From: Beroe forskalii
Lineage: Eukaryota; Ctenophora; Nuda; Beroida; Beroidae
Direction: 5' to 3'
NCBI GenBank assembly: GCA_011033025.1
Contig: WFMF01000124.1
Location: 124,001 to 188,000, forward strand
DNA: 64,000 nucleotides
Shown here: in pieces, positions 34,430 to 46,396 of the stretch
Layout of the letters: the number at the start of each line of letters is the position of its first letter
Position numbering within the stretch: position 1 is the stretch's first letter
The notes under the pieces: generated by a model
What the model saw: only the letters and a program-made list of their open reading frames with translations
The model's database searches: none
What the model was told of the DNA's origin: nothing
Made by a program: the position numbers and the translations under genes

Positions 34430-37400
34430 CTGTGCAAAAATTATTTACAAAGGTTTTATTGTTGGAATGTGTTCTAATGGGTTCCATGAAGGTCTCCAAA
34501 GAGTGTTAAGGTGCTGCCTTGAAGGGAAAAGTCAGGAGGGCCACGCCCTTTTTCGACCGTGGGAAATTTTGAGGGAAAAATGAAAATCCAGTTTTTATAC
34601 GATATTTGACATGTGGGTACCCTAAACCTATGTTTTTTGGGACGGGGAATCGATTCCAAACACTTTCAAAGTCGTATCTACCTTCCTCGACCCAAAACTG
34701 GCCACGCCCATTTTTGTGCAAGGCATTTCTGGGGTCTAGAAGCTATTTTCAGATTTATGCGATATATGACATGTAGGTACTCAAAACCCATGTTTTCTTG
34801 GACGAGAAATCGATTCCGCACATTATTAAAGTCGTATCTATCTTCCTTGACCCAATACTAGCCACGCCCACTTTTTGCGTATGGGATTTTTTGACTGCCA
34901 CAAAGGTATTTTCAGTGAAGTGCGATGTATGGCATGTAGGTACTCTAAACCCATGTTTTTTGGGACGAGAAATCGATTCCACACATTATGAAAGTCTTAT
35001 CTACCTTCCTTGACCCAAAACTGGCCACGCCCATTTTTGCGCAAGGCCTTCTTGAGGTTTACAAGCTATTTTTCAGATAAATGTGATATATGGCATGTAG
35101 GTACTCTAAACCCATGTTTTTTGGGACGAGAAATCGATTCCGCACATTATTAAAGTCGTATCAACCTTCCTTGACCCAATATCAGCCACGCCCACTTTTT
35201 TGCGTATGGGATTTTTGCCCACCATAAAGTTATTTTTCAGTTAAATACGATATTTAGGATGTAGGTACCCTAACCCATGTGTTTGAACAAAGAAATAGAA
35301 TCGATTCCACACATTATCAAAGTCGTACTGAACTTCCTTGATCCGTTTGTGGCCACGGCTACTTTTTTTGTGCAGATTATTTTTGACCAGTCTAAAATAT
35401 ATTGCTCAGTCACATAAGATATAAGGCATGTAGGTACTTTAAACATGTTATTATCACAATTGATTATTGATTTTCTGAGTATCTGGTCAAACTAGCTGCA
35501 GTAGTTTAGGTTAGTCATTCGAGGTATAACACTTGTTGATGTTCTTCCCACATAAAAGTACATTGGTCTGCTATGGTCGTCCTCTACTGGTGATAGACAA
35601 AATTTTGGAAACAAAAACCAGCCCCGAAATCATGGAGGCGCGGCAGTCAACTAATGTCTAACCTATGAAAACGGGTGATGTATCCCTTTTCCTCCCAGCA
35701 CACTACAAGGAATGAAATTTATTGAGGTGCTTTTCTGCTCCCTGCCCGACCAGTTCCTTTCCGACTGCTACTGTCATAACCATAACTTTCTCCACTTCTC
35801 TGTTTGTTGTGTGCTCTGCTAGATCGAAACTCTGCTGTTATTGAGGTGAAGTGTTTATCAATCCTCACTCACTGGCTTTGAATTTTTCTCTCCGTCTTTC
35901 ACTGGATCAGATTTAATTCTATACACCTTTCTCAATCCGAGATATACCTGCATGTAGTGTGTAACAACACATTATCTACATGATACCTATGCAAATTACA
36001 TGCCAATGCTTGGTTTTTATTTGTAATTCACCCTGCCTGTGGTCACACATACAAACTCGGTGATCTGAAAATGAGCAAGGAGCTATCTCCCCCCACTTTC
36101 AGTCAATTCGCTTATATATGTGGCTAACAGTGCTATGGCAGGGTGAATTACAAATGTCTTTCACTGGGGTCGATAAATTCATTAAAATGTCAGACATTCA
36201 CTCCTCCTTTCCATCCTGGATAGAAAGGATAAAATATGGACATCCACTTATGTTAATATCAATTCAATGCCCAGCTGCCCTTCAAGATTTCTATGGCAGT
36301 GTATTTGTCTGAATACTTACTTGTCAGCTATCCCTGTAGGCATCCAACTTGATCCCCATTCTTCCACATGCCCAACCTTAAAACCTAACCTCTTGTTTTC
36401 TGCTCGGCCATTCTGTTAACCTGAGTCCTGAGCACAGCGGGTTTTCTCTCTTGTCCTGCTTATCATTTCAGCCGTGCCCATCTCTTTAACCCGGAGCAGG
36501 TTCGTTGTGTCCGAGTGTCCCACTATCACGAAACCATTGCCAAGCGACCTCTGGAACCCTATTTTCTCGGCGAAATATCACTTTCAATGCTTCATTGGCA
36601 AAATTCCTGTTGTAGTAGAATTTCTGAAATTGTTTGCAATAGCAGCCAGAAGCCTGGTCAGCCGAGAAGAGAGTTCCTCACAATTGGTCTTTTCTGGCAC
36701 CCCTCATGTACAAATCTAATTACCATCCATATCAAGATATCACAGTGATCCCGTTATGGCTTGGAAATCTTTTCATGGTAAGATGGTAGAGATTGGATGT
36801 ATCTCTACAATTTATCCTGGATTGAGACTTTAAGAGTTCATACATTAATGGGTGACTTATCACTTTTGGTCGCTGGGAAAGGAAACATGACTTTCGCTTG
36901 CTTACGTTAGGTGACCAAACATTTATCTGGTAAAATCACTTTCTTGAAATAGAGCCAAATTCGGGTGGGTTCAGTGTTTGCTGGTTCTGCTGCACAACCA
37001 ATACTCCTAGGCAAACTGCTCAACCTTTGGCTTTATCCCTGGAGAAGAACCCTCCACCCTTGCACACCATGTCCTGTCTATCCCCACATGTATGCATTAT
37101 GTATGTGTGCACCTTGGTAGGTGCTGGATGCCGTGGCAAGACCCTTCACAAGCGACTGAGGGGTGGCGACCACATTAGGCGAAAGCAAGTGCAAATCCAA
37201 AAGCATGTGCAGCAGAGGACAGATAGCTTAGAGACAGCGGTTGTATATCAATATCGACCATTGGGCAATAGACCCCAATGACCACAGATAAGAGGATTAT
37301 CTGCCAATAAATACGCAAAAAGTGGGCGTGGCTGGTATTGGGTCAAGGAAGGTCGACACGACTTTGATAATGTGCGGAATCAGTTTCTCGTCCCAAAAAC

Positions 37401-38412
37401 ATGGGTTTAGAGTACCTACATGCCATATATCGCATTAATCTGAAAAATAGCTTTTCTACCTCAAAAATGACTTGCACAAAAATGGGCGTGGCCGGTTTTG
37501 AGTCAAGGAAGGTAGATACGACTTTTATAATGCGTGGAATCGATTTCTCGTCCCAAAAAACATGGGTTTAGAGTACCTACATGCCATACATCGAACTTCA
37601 CTGAAAAATGCCTTAGTGGCGGTCAAAAAATCCCATACGCAAAAAGTGGGCGTGGTCGGTTTTGGGGCAAAGAAGGTAGATACGACTTTGATAATGTGCG
37701 GAATCGATTTCTCGTCCCAAAAACATGGGTTTAGAGTACCTACATGCCATATATCGCATTAATCTGAAAAATAGCTTTTAGACCTCAAAAATGTCTTGCA
37801 CAAAAATGGGCGTGGCCGGTTTTGAGTCAAGGAAGGTAGATACGACTTTTATAATGCGTGGAATCGATTCCCCGTCCCAAAAAACATAGGTTTAGAGTAC
37901 CTACATGCCATACATCGAACTTCACTGAAAAATGCCTTAGTGGCGGTCAAAAAATCCCATACGCAAAAAGTGGGCGTGGTCGGTTTTGGGGCAAAGAAGG
38001 TAGATACGACTTTGATAATGTGCGGAATCGATTTCTCGTCCCAAAAAACATGGGTTTAGAGTACTTATATGCCATATATCGCATTAATCTTAAAAATAGC
38101 TTTTAGACCTCAAAAATGTCTTGCGCAAAAATGGGCGTGGCCAGTTTTTGGTCAAGGAAGATAGATACGACTTTGGAAGTGTTTGGAATCGATTCCCCGT
38201 CCCAAAAAACATAGGTTTAGGGTACCCACATGCCATATATCATATTAAAACTGAATTTTCATTTTTCTCTGATAATTTCCCACGGTCGAAAAAGGGCGTG
38301 GCCCTCCTGACTTTTCCCTTCAAGGTAGCACCTTAACACTCTTTGGAGACCTTCATGGGACCCATTAGAACACATTCCAACAATAAAACCTTTGTAAATA
38401 ATTTTTGCACAG
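34430..38412. mobile_element. 4-kb element with about 1-kb inverted ends made of tandem repeats
   Basis: Ends CTGTGCAAAAATTATTTAC (34430) and its complement (to 38412) are followed by matching ends through TCCAAAGAGTGTTAAGGTGC. Each arm then has roughly 155-bp tandem units: GGCCACGCCCA, GGCATGTAGGTACTC, AAACCCATGTTTT, GGGACGAGAAATCGATTCC; units run to about 35450 on the left and restart inverted at about 37310. Two unit types alternate (TTTTTGCGTATGGGAT and TTTTTGCGCAAGGC). No transposase and no clear target duplication. It ends only 100 bp from the stop codon of the PAK-like gene. Confidence 0.82.
35490..37300. other. Unique centre of the 4-kb element, function unknown
   Basis: A 93-codon stretch with no stop (starting TTCAGCCGTGCC near 36467 and ending TGA near 36747, after a possible acceptor) could be an exon but resembles no family I know. 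A 19-bp inverted repeat, TTTGTAATTCACCCTGCC near 36020 and GGCAGGGTGAATTACAAA near 36137, makes a stem with a loop of about 100 bases. Confidence 0.45.
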
Positions 38413-38512
38413 ATGGTTTCATTTTTTCAAATAATTAGTAATTTATAAATATAATTATCAATATAATGTTATCATACGTCTACATAGCTCACTACTAACG
38501 CACTACATTTAA

Positions 38513-41500
38513 CTAAGAAACAGGAGATGAAGCTGAGTTAGTCTGAGAGAGAAAACTATTGATGAAATCGGCTAACTGCGCCTGAGTCACGGTAGCTGAT
38601 AAGAGTTTGTGCTTTAGGAGCTCGGAAGCGGTAGATCGGAGCATGGGATCGATCTTTAGGCAGGTCGTGAGGAAGGATAGGAGAGCCGGGGACATCTGAA
38701 AAGTGGCGGAGGTTAAAAATGGGGTAAAAAACGTGCAATAGCTAAAAGAGACAGGACAAGGGACATCTGAAAATTGGGGGAGGATAAAAACGGGGTAAAA
38801 AACGTGAAAATTATGTGCATTGCTCCAAAAATTCAACTATTTGTAAAAAATTCGACTTTTCCGACTTCAAATAATTGTACCCCGAAGAATTCCCCCTTTT
38901 CTATCAACCCATCTCAGTCTTAACGGGCGAGGGAGCCGGGTTAACCTTGATCTTCTCCATCGCCACGATCTGACTGTCGCTGAAGTTTGGCGGCTCTCCA
39001 TCCAGCATCTCAATGACCAGGATCCCCAGCGACCAGATGTCGGTGGGAGGTCCGTACGGCTTCCTCCCAACTATCTCCGGACTCATCCAGTGCGGCGTGC
39101 CGATCAGACCGGTGCAACTCGGCTTGTCTTCCGTGATACGGTCACAGTAACCGAAATCTGATAGCTTTACCTGGGGATAAGGAGAGGGTTAGACGGAGGC
39201 GGAGAAGAATTGGGGAAAGAGGTATAGCTTGTCAATGAAATGATAAGATACAATTTGAGTCGTGGCTGTCAATCAAAATACAGCGCAAATTAGCATGCCG
39301 AATGATGAAAAGATTGGTGGTTTTTAGGGAAAATCAGGTGGAATAGAAGTTGGAGTTTAATCAAAACAAAGAGATCAAATGCCTGATTTACCAGTCCGTG
39401 TTTTTGTACCAAGTTTCATGAATAACTGGCAGATTATGATAACATAATCTATAAACATTTATCCAACTTAAAATTTTATTGTTTGATCAAAAATTTCATT
39501 GGACACGAATAATTTCCCATACATTTTATAAACCTTACGAAGTATCTCCAGAGTTTTCGTTACTCTGTTAGTTTACAGTAAAATTTTACTATGGCCCCTG
39601 AGAAAGAAATAAAGAAAATGAATATTGCATCATCACAGCTATGAACCATGAACAAAAAAGATAAAGGGGGGCTAAAGAAACTTTCTATTTATGGGCGGAC
39701 ATCTAATAGCTTTGCCAAGTTTCATCGCAATTTCAGTTGTTTTCTGGTGTAAACCGTACCTGTCCGTTAGTAGATAAGAGGATTGAATCACTCTTGATAT
39801 CCCGGTGAATGACACCCCGACTGTGCATGTACTCCAGTGCTGAAACTGTGCACTTTGCTATGCGAGCTATGTGCCCTTCTGTCAACCTGTAAACAGTTGA
39901 GATCGTTGTAGAAAATAGCAATGTTGGGGTGGTTTCAATGGAGTTTACAATTGATTACAGAGGTATCACAAAATCAGAGAATGGCTATCGGCTCTGAATT
40001 TTACATGAGAGCGACTTTTGTACGTACGTGATACTGATGTTACAGTACAATCACATACGTACACGGCGCACGCGAATTGGAAATTCCAGAAAATGATTCT
40101 CGCTTCTTGATACTTGATAGCACATCAGCTGCCAAATGATACACTCCACGGAAAAAAAAAGAAAAAAAGAAAACAAACATCAAGAACTCACTGAGCGATG
40201 TTGAGATTCTCTACGAAGTGAGTGAGGGATCCTGCGTTGAGTGGCTCCATGAGGACCCACAGCTCCTCGTTTACAAGGTGCGTACTGAACGTCTTGACGA
40301 TGTTAGGGTGCTGTAGAGACCCCACTGATACCTGGGGAGGAGAGAGGTTTCAATATAGAGTGATCTTCAACGTCATGAGTTGGAGAAGAAAGATAGTTTA
40401 TTTTACATCATAAATCAAACAAAAATATAAGATTTCTGGTATGTCAGTCTTTAAAAACTTGATATGATAGGACTGATATAATTACTGATTACGCGAGCAT
40501 CACTATTCTGATGACATCTAGTTAACATGCTGCCTCGCCTTTAAAGTGACGTGCAGAGACAGATGTTTTAAATCCCAGGCATTTGTAATTTCATCAGTTT
40601 ATAATGATGTAACGCCGTAATTTTTTCACAAATTTACAACGTACATTACCCCTCAACACATGGGAAATGAAATTTTAATTAAAATGAATTCTTAAGACAG
40701 ACGACTGGATTCTAGAGTAATACTGATGTCATTCTTTAATACCACCAGAAAATCGATAATAGATAGGAAGGACAAACCCACCTCTGGGAAGGTAGATCAC
40801 AATTACTCTGATATTTTGACATATCATCAGTTCATCATTAGGGGGGGGCAACGTCCCGGTCTGTCCGACTCCAATTCTCCAAAAAATACGGCCCGATCGA
40901 AAAATTGGACGAGCGAATGAACTAAAGCGGGACGTCCCCACGCCATAAAGCAGAAACCAAGAAAGTATCATCTACTTTCTTGAACCCACTGATACCTCGT
41001 TTACAAGGAGGTCTCTGCGTTGTTGGCGGTGAAGGTTCATCTTCTTGAGAGCTAGTTCCGTGTCAGTGATGGTATCTTTGACCAGGAACACCACCCCCGA
41101 GGAACCTTGCCCTAGCTTCCTGATCTCCTTCAGTCTGAGATGTGTAGGGATTAGACACGGAAATGTGGAACCACTTAACAGGAGATTTTTGAGATACAGT
41201 GATGAAAGATCAAAGAATCCTAACAACAGTGAATAAGGACTAAGGTTTTGACGGTATTTATGTTCCTAACTACATTCATATAATTTCCTATTTCTTGTTC
41301 TTATCAAATACAAAATTCAGATTATGACGAGACCTGCTGGAAGGATCATCCGGACTGCAGTACTTGGCGATCATGTCCTTGAAGAGATCGTCCTTGAGTT
41401 TCAGCTTCTTAGCAGTACGGGGAGTGATTGGTGGAGGCAGGTTGTCACGTGACGAGTCACGTGGTTGGTTCTCCTTGTTGTGCCACGAAACCGCGCTCTC

Positions 41501-43232
41501 AGGGGCAAGGTACATCTGCGGGAGGGGGTGAAGGTGCGCTTATTTGCAGAAACTTAAATACAAAACACAATTTAATGACAGAGGGCTGATGATGTTTTTT
41601 TACTATGTCATATGAAATTCCTTATTTAGTAAGTTAAAGATTTTAATTTTCCGCAATGTTACCAGGGAAACTGTCTCACATCCTCACCTGACTCTTGCTC
41701 GTCGTTTTAACATCGCTAATTAGGTCGTGTCCCGTCTTCTCGTTACTCGTTATAACTTTAGAGAGTGGTTTCTTACGAGTCGGCTTTTCCGGACCTACAG
41801 GAGGAAAAGGATGGAATTAGCTTCTCACCCACGTGCTAATTCAAATTAATTTTAACTTTCAACATGGTTTTGGCACGCTGAAGACATAAGAAGTCCGTTA
41901 AATTTCAGCCAAAAGTACGATATAATCCCTCAACAGGAGATTTGGGGTAGGCTGTAATGACGGAGTGGTCAGGGGTCGGGTTGTGTCCGTTCCTCACATT
42001 GGAATCTGAGAGGGATCGACACACCACTGGCTCATCTGCTTCACCTGGTAATTGGTATCAGGGTTTAAAAGTGAGAATGATTGAAAGATATGGATAGACT
42101 GGGGGCTGGCGAAAGAGCTCTACCAGCAGTTAAAATCAACAATAAAACAATTTGACGTAGTGAAATCAGTAATGCCAGCTCGAGTATCGACTTAAAGAGG
42201 AATAGAAGTGCTCACCGTTCTTGTTACTCTGTTCCTTCTCTTCCACATCATCTGTAATCAGGAAGGATCGGAGGTCCGGTGCCAGACAGTCTGTGATCTC
42301 GTTGAAAAGATCCGCATCCGATATCGCTGAAACGAGTAACGTTAGTTTGCAAAAACGTTGAAAAGAATCGGATAATCGAGTGGGGTGCAAGGCGTTCTTA
42401 TTCCAGTAAAGGTCTACCGTATGTTAAACCACCCAGAACCAATTCTTATTCCAGTACGGATCTAGTGATCTACAGCGCGCTGAATTTCACAAAAGCTTAA
42501 ACGTAAGACATTTCTGTCTGAATGGAACCACTTCAGCACTAACCGATGGACGGGAGATACTTTTTGTGAGTATCTTCCTTGCTCTTAAAAGCATTTGCAA
42601 TCTTTTTCATCAACAAAGCCATTCAATCAAAGTCAGTAAAGTCAAATAAAATAAGTCACAACGAAAAAACAATGGGTCAGAAAATAATGTCAAATATACT
42701 TGTGCAACGGAAGGAGAAATATGCTGAAATAATAAAGTGAGAACTAATAGAAAGTCATTGAGCGCATGTGGGAAGGACTTTTTACATGTGATGCATCATA
42801 TTTATCATGGCACCATGCTGACGCAGTCATGTTTATTAAACAATCGCCGCTCCTTTGCAACTCTAGTGTCCATGTGCTTGAAAAAACATAGCTACGGTGT
42901 GTGAAGTGTCTTTTTACTGTTAAATCATCGCTATTGAGGAGTGAGACAGAATAATAACAGCTATTTTTAGCATAAAACGTTGTTTTAGGGAGCATTTGAG
43001 ATCACCCAATCAATGATAAGATGTCTTGATTCTGATGAACGTAATTTTAAGGCGTGATTTGATGTCATCAAATGATTGTGTCGACTGTCGCAATGCGATC
43101 AATCTTAACAGTGATTTGGACGTTACATAACTAATCACTACTTTGAAATCAGTCAACAAACAGTTGACACAATTTAATCAAAATTCCATTGTTTTATTCA
43201 TTATATTTACCTGATGAACTTGCGCTAGGCAT
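38513..43232 (-). CDS. PAK-like (group II type) Ser/Thr kinase without CRIB, complete ten-exon model
   Basis: Exons in transcript order: 43211-43232, 42216-42326, 41919-42044 (3' end least sure), 41688-41794, 41334-41515, 40996-41134, 40192-40331, 39760-39886, 38925-39170, 38513-38695. All junctions are GT-AG, every phase agrees and the sum is 1383 nt (460 aa). Kinase domain from about residue 184: GQGSSG (191-196), beta-3 Lys213 in LALKKM, IHRDIKSDS (Asp305), DFG (323-325), GTPHWMSPE (342-350), then DIWSLGILVIEMLDGEPP. HRDIKSDSILL and VKLSDFG are typical of PAK4-6, which phosphorylate cytoskeletal and signalling targets. At the usual activation-loop Ser of PAK4 (KSLVGTP) there is Gly here (TGLIGTP). 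The N-terminal 183 residues show no CRIB (ISxPxxFxHxxH) and are low in order; they hold a KEN tripeptide (136-138), RDNL (145-148), TPR (153-155) and KKLKL (158-162). Whether it binds Cdc42/Rac is doubtful. Confidence 0.85.
40332..40995 (-). other. PAK-like gene intron bounded by a 13-bp direct repeat
   Basis: CCCACTGATACCT lies at 40321-40333 and again at 40985-40997 (plus strand). The offset, 664 bp, equals the intron length, so donor and acceptor lie at the same point of the two repeat copies. Near the upstream edge is a hairpin CAAGAAAGTA/TACTTTCTTG (40958-40982), and CGTCCCG ... CGGGACG at about 40850-40936 looks like a short MITE. Confidence 0.75.
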
Positions 43233-43560
43233 CACAAATTCACTCAAGATTCAGAGACCTCGAATAGCAACACCACCAAATACTAAATCTAAGTGTAATT
43301 AATGATGGCGTGATGGAATGAACGAATTCTGTGAAATCATTTGATATCGTGAAGCGAAGTTTAAAATGGATAGAAATGTAGGAAATAGCTCATTACATAA
43401 GATGCCACGAGCTCTGGCCTCGAGCCAACTTGGCAAAGTCTATCCTTAGTTGAAGCAAAGCATCATCACAAGATAACATTTATTGTGTTTTCATCAATAG
43501 GAAAGTAAGTTGGCGTCAAAAATTTCCGACGTCTGTCTTTCTAAGTTTATATTGTTACAT
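43233..43560. other. Upstream region of the PAK-like gene
   Basis: The short first coding exon begins at 43232; the 5' UTR and promoter should lie here. No TATA box or other clear element was recognised. Confidence 0.45.
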
Positions 43561-43589
43561 TATCAATGAATCACGAGATTGTCAACGCA

Positions 43590-43990
43590 TTGTGTGTCAA
43601 TGCAGTGTGCTATTGTCAGGAAGAATAGTTTTAAATTGATGTCAGTGAGAAGAAGTAGATCAAACTGGTGTCGGAGAGAATCTGTGTCAAAGAAAAGGAG
43701 TATCGAAGTAGTGTCAGGCAGAAGTAGAGTCAAGGTGGGCTCAGGTATAAGAAGCACCAAAATAGTGTCAGTGAGAACTGAGAAGTGGTGTCAAGGAATG
43801 GTAGTGCCAAAGTGGTGTCAGGCAGAAGTAGTGTCAAAACGGTATAACTGAGACATTGGTGAATGGATAATGGCGTCAAAGTGGTGTCAGTGAAAAGTAT
43901 TCCAATTTTCAAAGTGGTGTCAGCCGTCAGGTAAAGGGAGTAAGAAAGTGGCGACATTGAAAAGTAGCGTCAAAGTGGTGTCAGGGATAT
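43590..43990 (+). repeat. Degenerate minisatellite (AAAGTGGTGTCAG)
   Basis: Variants of AGTGGTGTCAG(G/T)(C/G)AGAAGTAGTGTCAA recur at irregular spacing of about 18-40 bp. Open frames on both strands are due to the repeat. Confidence 0.65.
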
Positions 43991-46396
43991 CTCTACTCGG
44001 TTGTCTGAAATACATTCTCTTGACTTTCCGATCATCGAATTTGAATCCCGTGACATAATTTTTATCAAAAAACCAAGAAAATAAATTCGAGCAATCACGT
44101 TCGTACTCGATGCGCGCGCGCTTGAATTTGCAGTTACGGCGCGAAAGACTCAAGAAATTTGAAGCTTTTAGAAGACCTTATTTTTGCGTTGATAAGTTCA
44201 AACTGACCTTGATGTGCTACATTTGCCACTAATGAGCCAACTAATTACGCAGCAAATTTCTCACACGTTGTTACTACAAATTACACGAGTACGCAAATCA
44301 GACATAAGAAATGCGGCTCTCTGTAGTGTATTAATTAGGCACAATTTCACAACACGGAATCTTTATCATGTGGAGTTTACATGTAACATGATGATAGGAG
44401 AGCTGGTAGATGTTAGCTGCACGTTGAATCATAATCCACAACTCAAAACGCAAAAGTAAAATACATTCCCATTTCCCTCGCTCTAATTTGACCGATCAAC
44501 CAAAAAAGGAAATTTTGCAGAGAAGTATAGAGCACAAATAACTCTATTCCCATTTGCTGCATGAACTACTCATAAGCAAGTTTTTGGTAAGGTCCTAACA
44601 TAGGATGCCAGATATAATCTCACAGTCTTCCGTTTTTGTGGGAAATTATTTTTGAGTACCTCAATGTGGTGCACGGAAAAGCAGGCATATATGTACATTG
44701 CACTGTCAAATATCTGATGAAAATTCGTGGTGTCATCTTAGGATTGCATTGGCTATCAATAATTCCAAATAATGCACACACACAGCACATCAATTCAAAA
44801 TCATCATATCATGAAACCACCACAACAGAACAATGAAATTTAATCTGGTGTTGTTTTGAAATTCAATCAGATTATCATCAAATGCTACCAGACCCATGCG
44901 ACACAATACAGGATTGAGATATTATTATGTACAACGTACGTGTGCAAATACAGGTGATTGGTACGTCTTCGTTTAAAATCGGTGACCCATATTAATGGGC
45001 GTGGCCACATCCATACTAATAATTTAGACTTTATCAGTACTTTACTTATGCTATTAAACATTTTTCTTAAGTTATTTATGACGTTTGTACGTTTCACTAA
45101 TTAGAACGCACTAAATTATGAATAAAACTCTACAAGAGAATCATACGTATGTAATAAGAGCATGTTAATTGAGCTGTCGAGGGTTCTTTGTAATCAAGAT
45201 AAATCGTCATTAAATGTAGAGATTAGAAAGTCAAAGAGACCATTGTTGAGCAAGATGAACATGTTTATTTGTAATTTAATGTATGTGAGTGAGTGTGGAT
45301 TCTGTGTATTTTGAACACAAACGAGGATACAACAAATTCAAAGCAGTGACAAGTTATGATACGCGTATATCGTAATTTTCACAGGCTTTTATTGCCGTCA
45401 AACAAAAAAGTGACAACTTTCAAAATATGATTCAAAAGTAAATTTCAAGTGAAAAGCGAAAGGTGTATTTATATCAAATGACGTTAATAACTTAATAAGT
45501 ACGGAAGAAACCCATTGAATGTTAAAATGCCTTGCTACGTGATTGAATACTTGACAAGGTGATGATTTGAGCACGATCCGACATCCAGCTATTGGATACA
45601 ATGTGTGAGAGAATATCGCAGATCGATGGGAGATGAAAAGATGGAATAACCCCAGTTAATAAATTACGTGTATCAATTATAATTAATAATTAGTTGCATG
45701 GTTTTATCATCTTTTTCAGTGCAGTAACTCAGAGAGTTACATTCTACATATTATAAATTCTACAAAGTTAATTACTTGTATTCAGATTTCAGTATTTAGA
45801 GGCTACCTACTTACCTATATTGTATTGGAACAATAGTAGTATCTATTGAATGTAAGAATAATAGAGTTATGCATGTGATTTTTACCATACTATAATTAAT
45901 GAAATCATACTAGTAGATCAATGTATCAATAGATCATACTATAATAATGACAAATTATTGACACAAGATAACAAGCATCAGATTTTATTACATTATTCAA
46001 CTTTTCTGATCCGAAACCAGAATAGTAATGATCAAAACTATCAGTATTGACCGCATTAAAGCAACTTTCTTACATTTGGGAACGCCCATAAAACCATTAT
46101 TAAAATCATATGCTATATCATAATTGGATTTGAAGCTTGGTTCACAGTTAAATATCAGCTCAGGGACCACTTTTTGCAGCTGCAGTGAGCTGTCTGTTTT
46201 AAAATTTTGGGGGTTTTTTCAAGGACAAACCCCCCGTTTTTCCTTTTTTTTAAAAATTGGGGGGGGAAAACCCCCCAAAAGGGGGCAACACCATGCCAGC
46301 ATATATATATAATTACCCTAGTCAGAACTTTGTTTCTAAGACGTGAAAAGTTGAAAAATTTGACATTAAAGTACGCAGTATTTTCCAAATTCGTGA
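43991..46396. other. Intergenic, AT-rich, no gene seen
   Basis: Only short chance frames. At 46203-46290 there is a G-run/C-run palindrome (TTTTGGGGGTTTT ... AAAACCCCCCAAAA). Nothing else recognised. Confidence 0.5.

Noticed and set aside
46203-46290. TTTTGGGG-like telomere or quadruplex motif
   Set aside because: Single palindromic G-run/C-run with no tandem array; likely a short repeat or sequencing noise.
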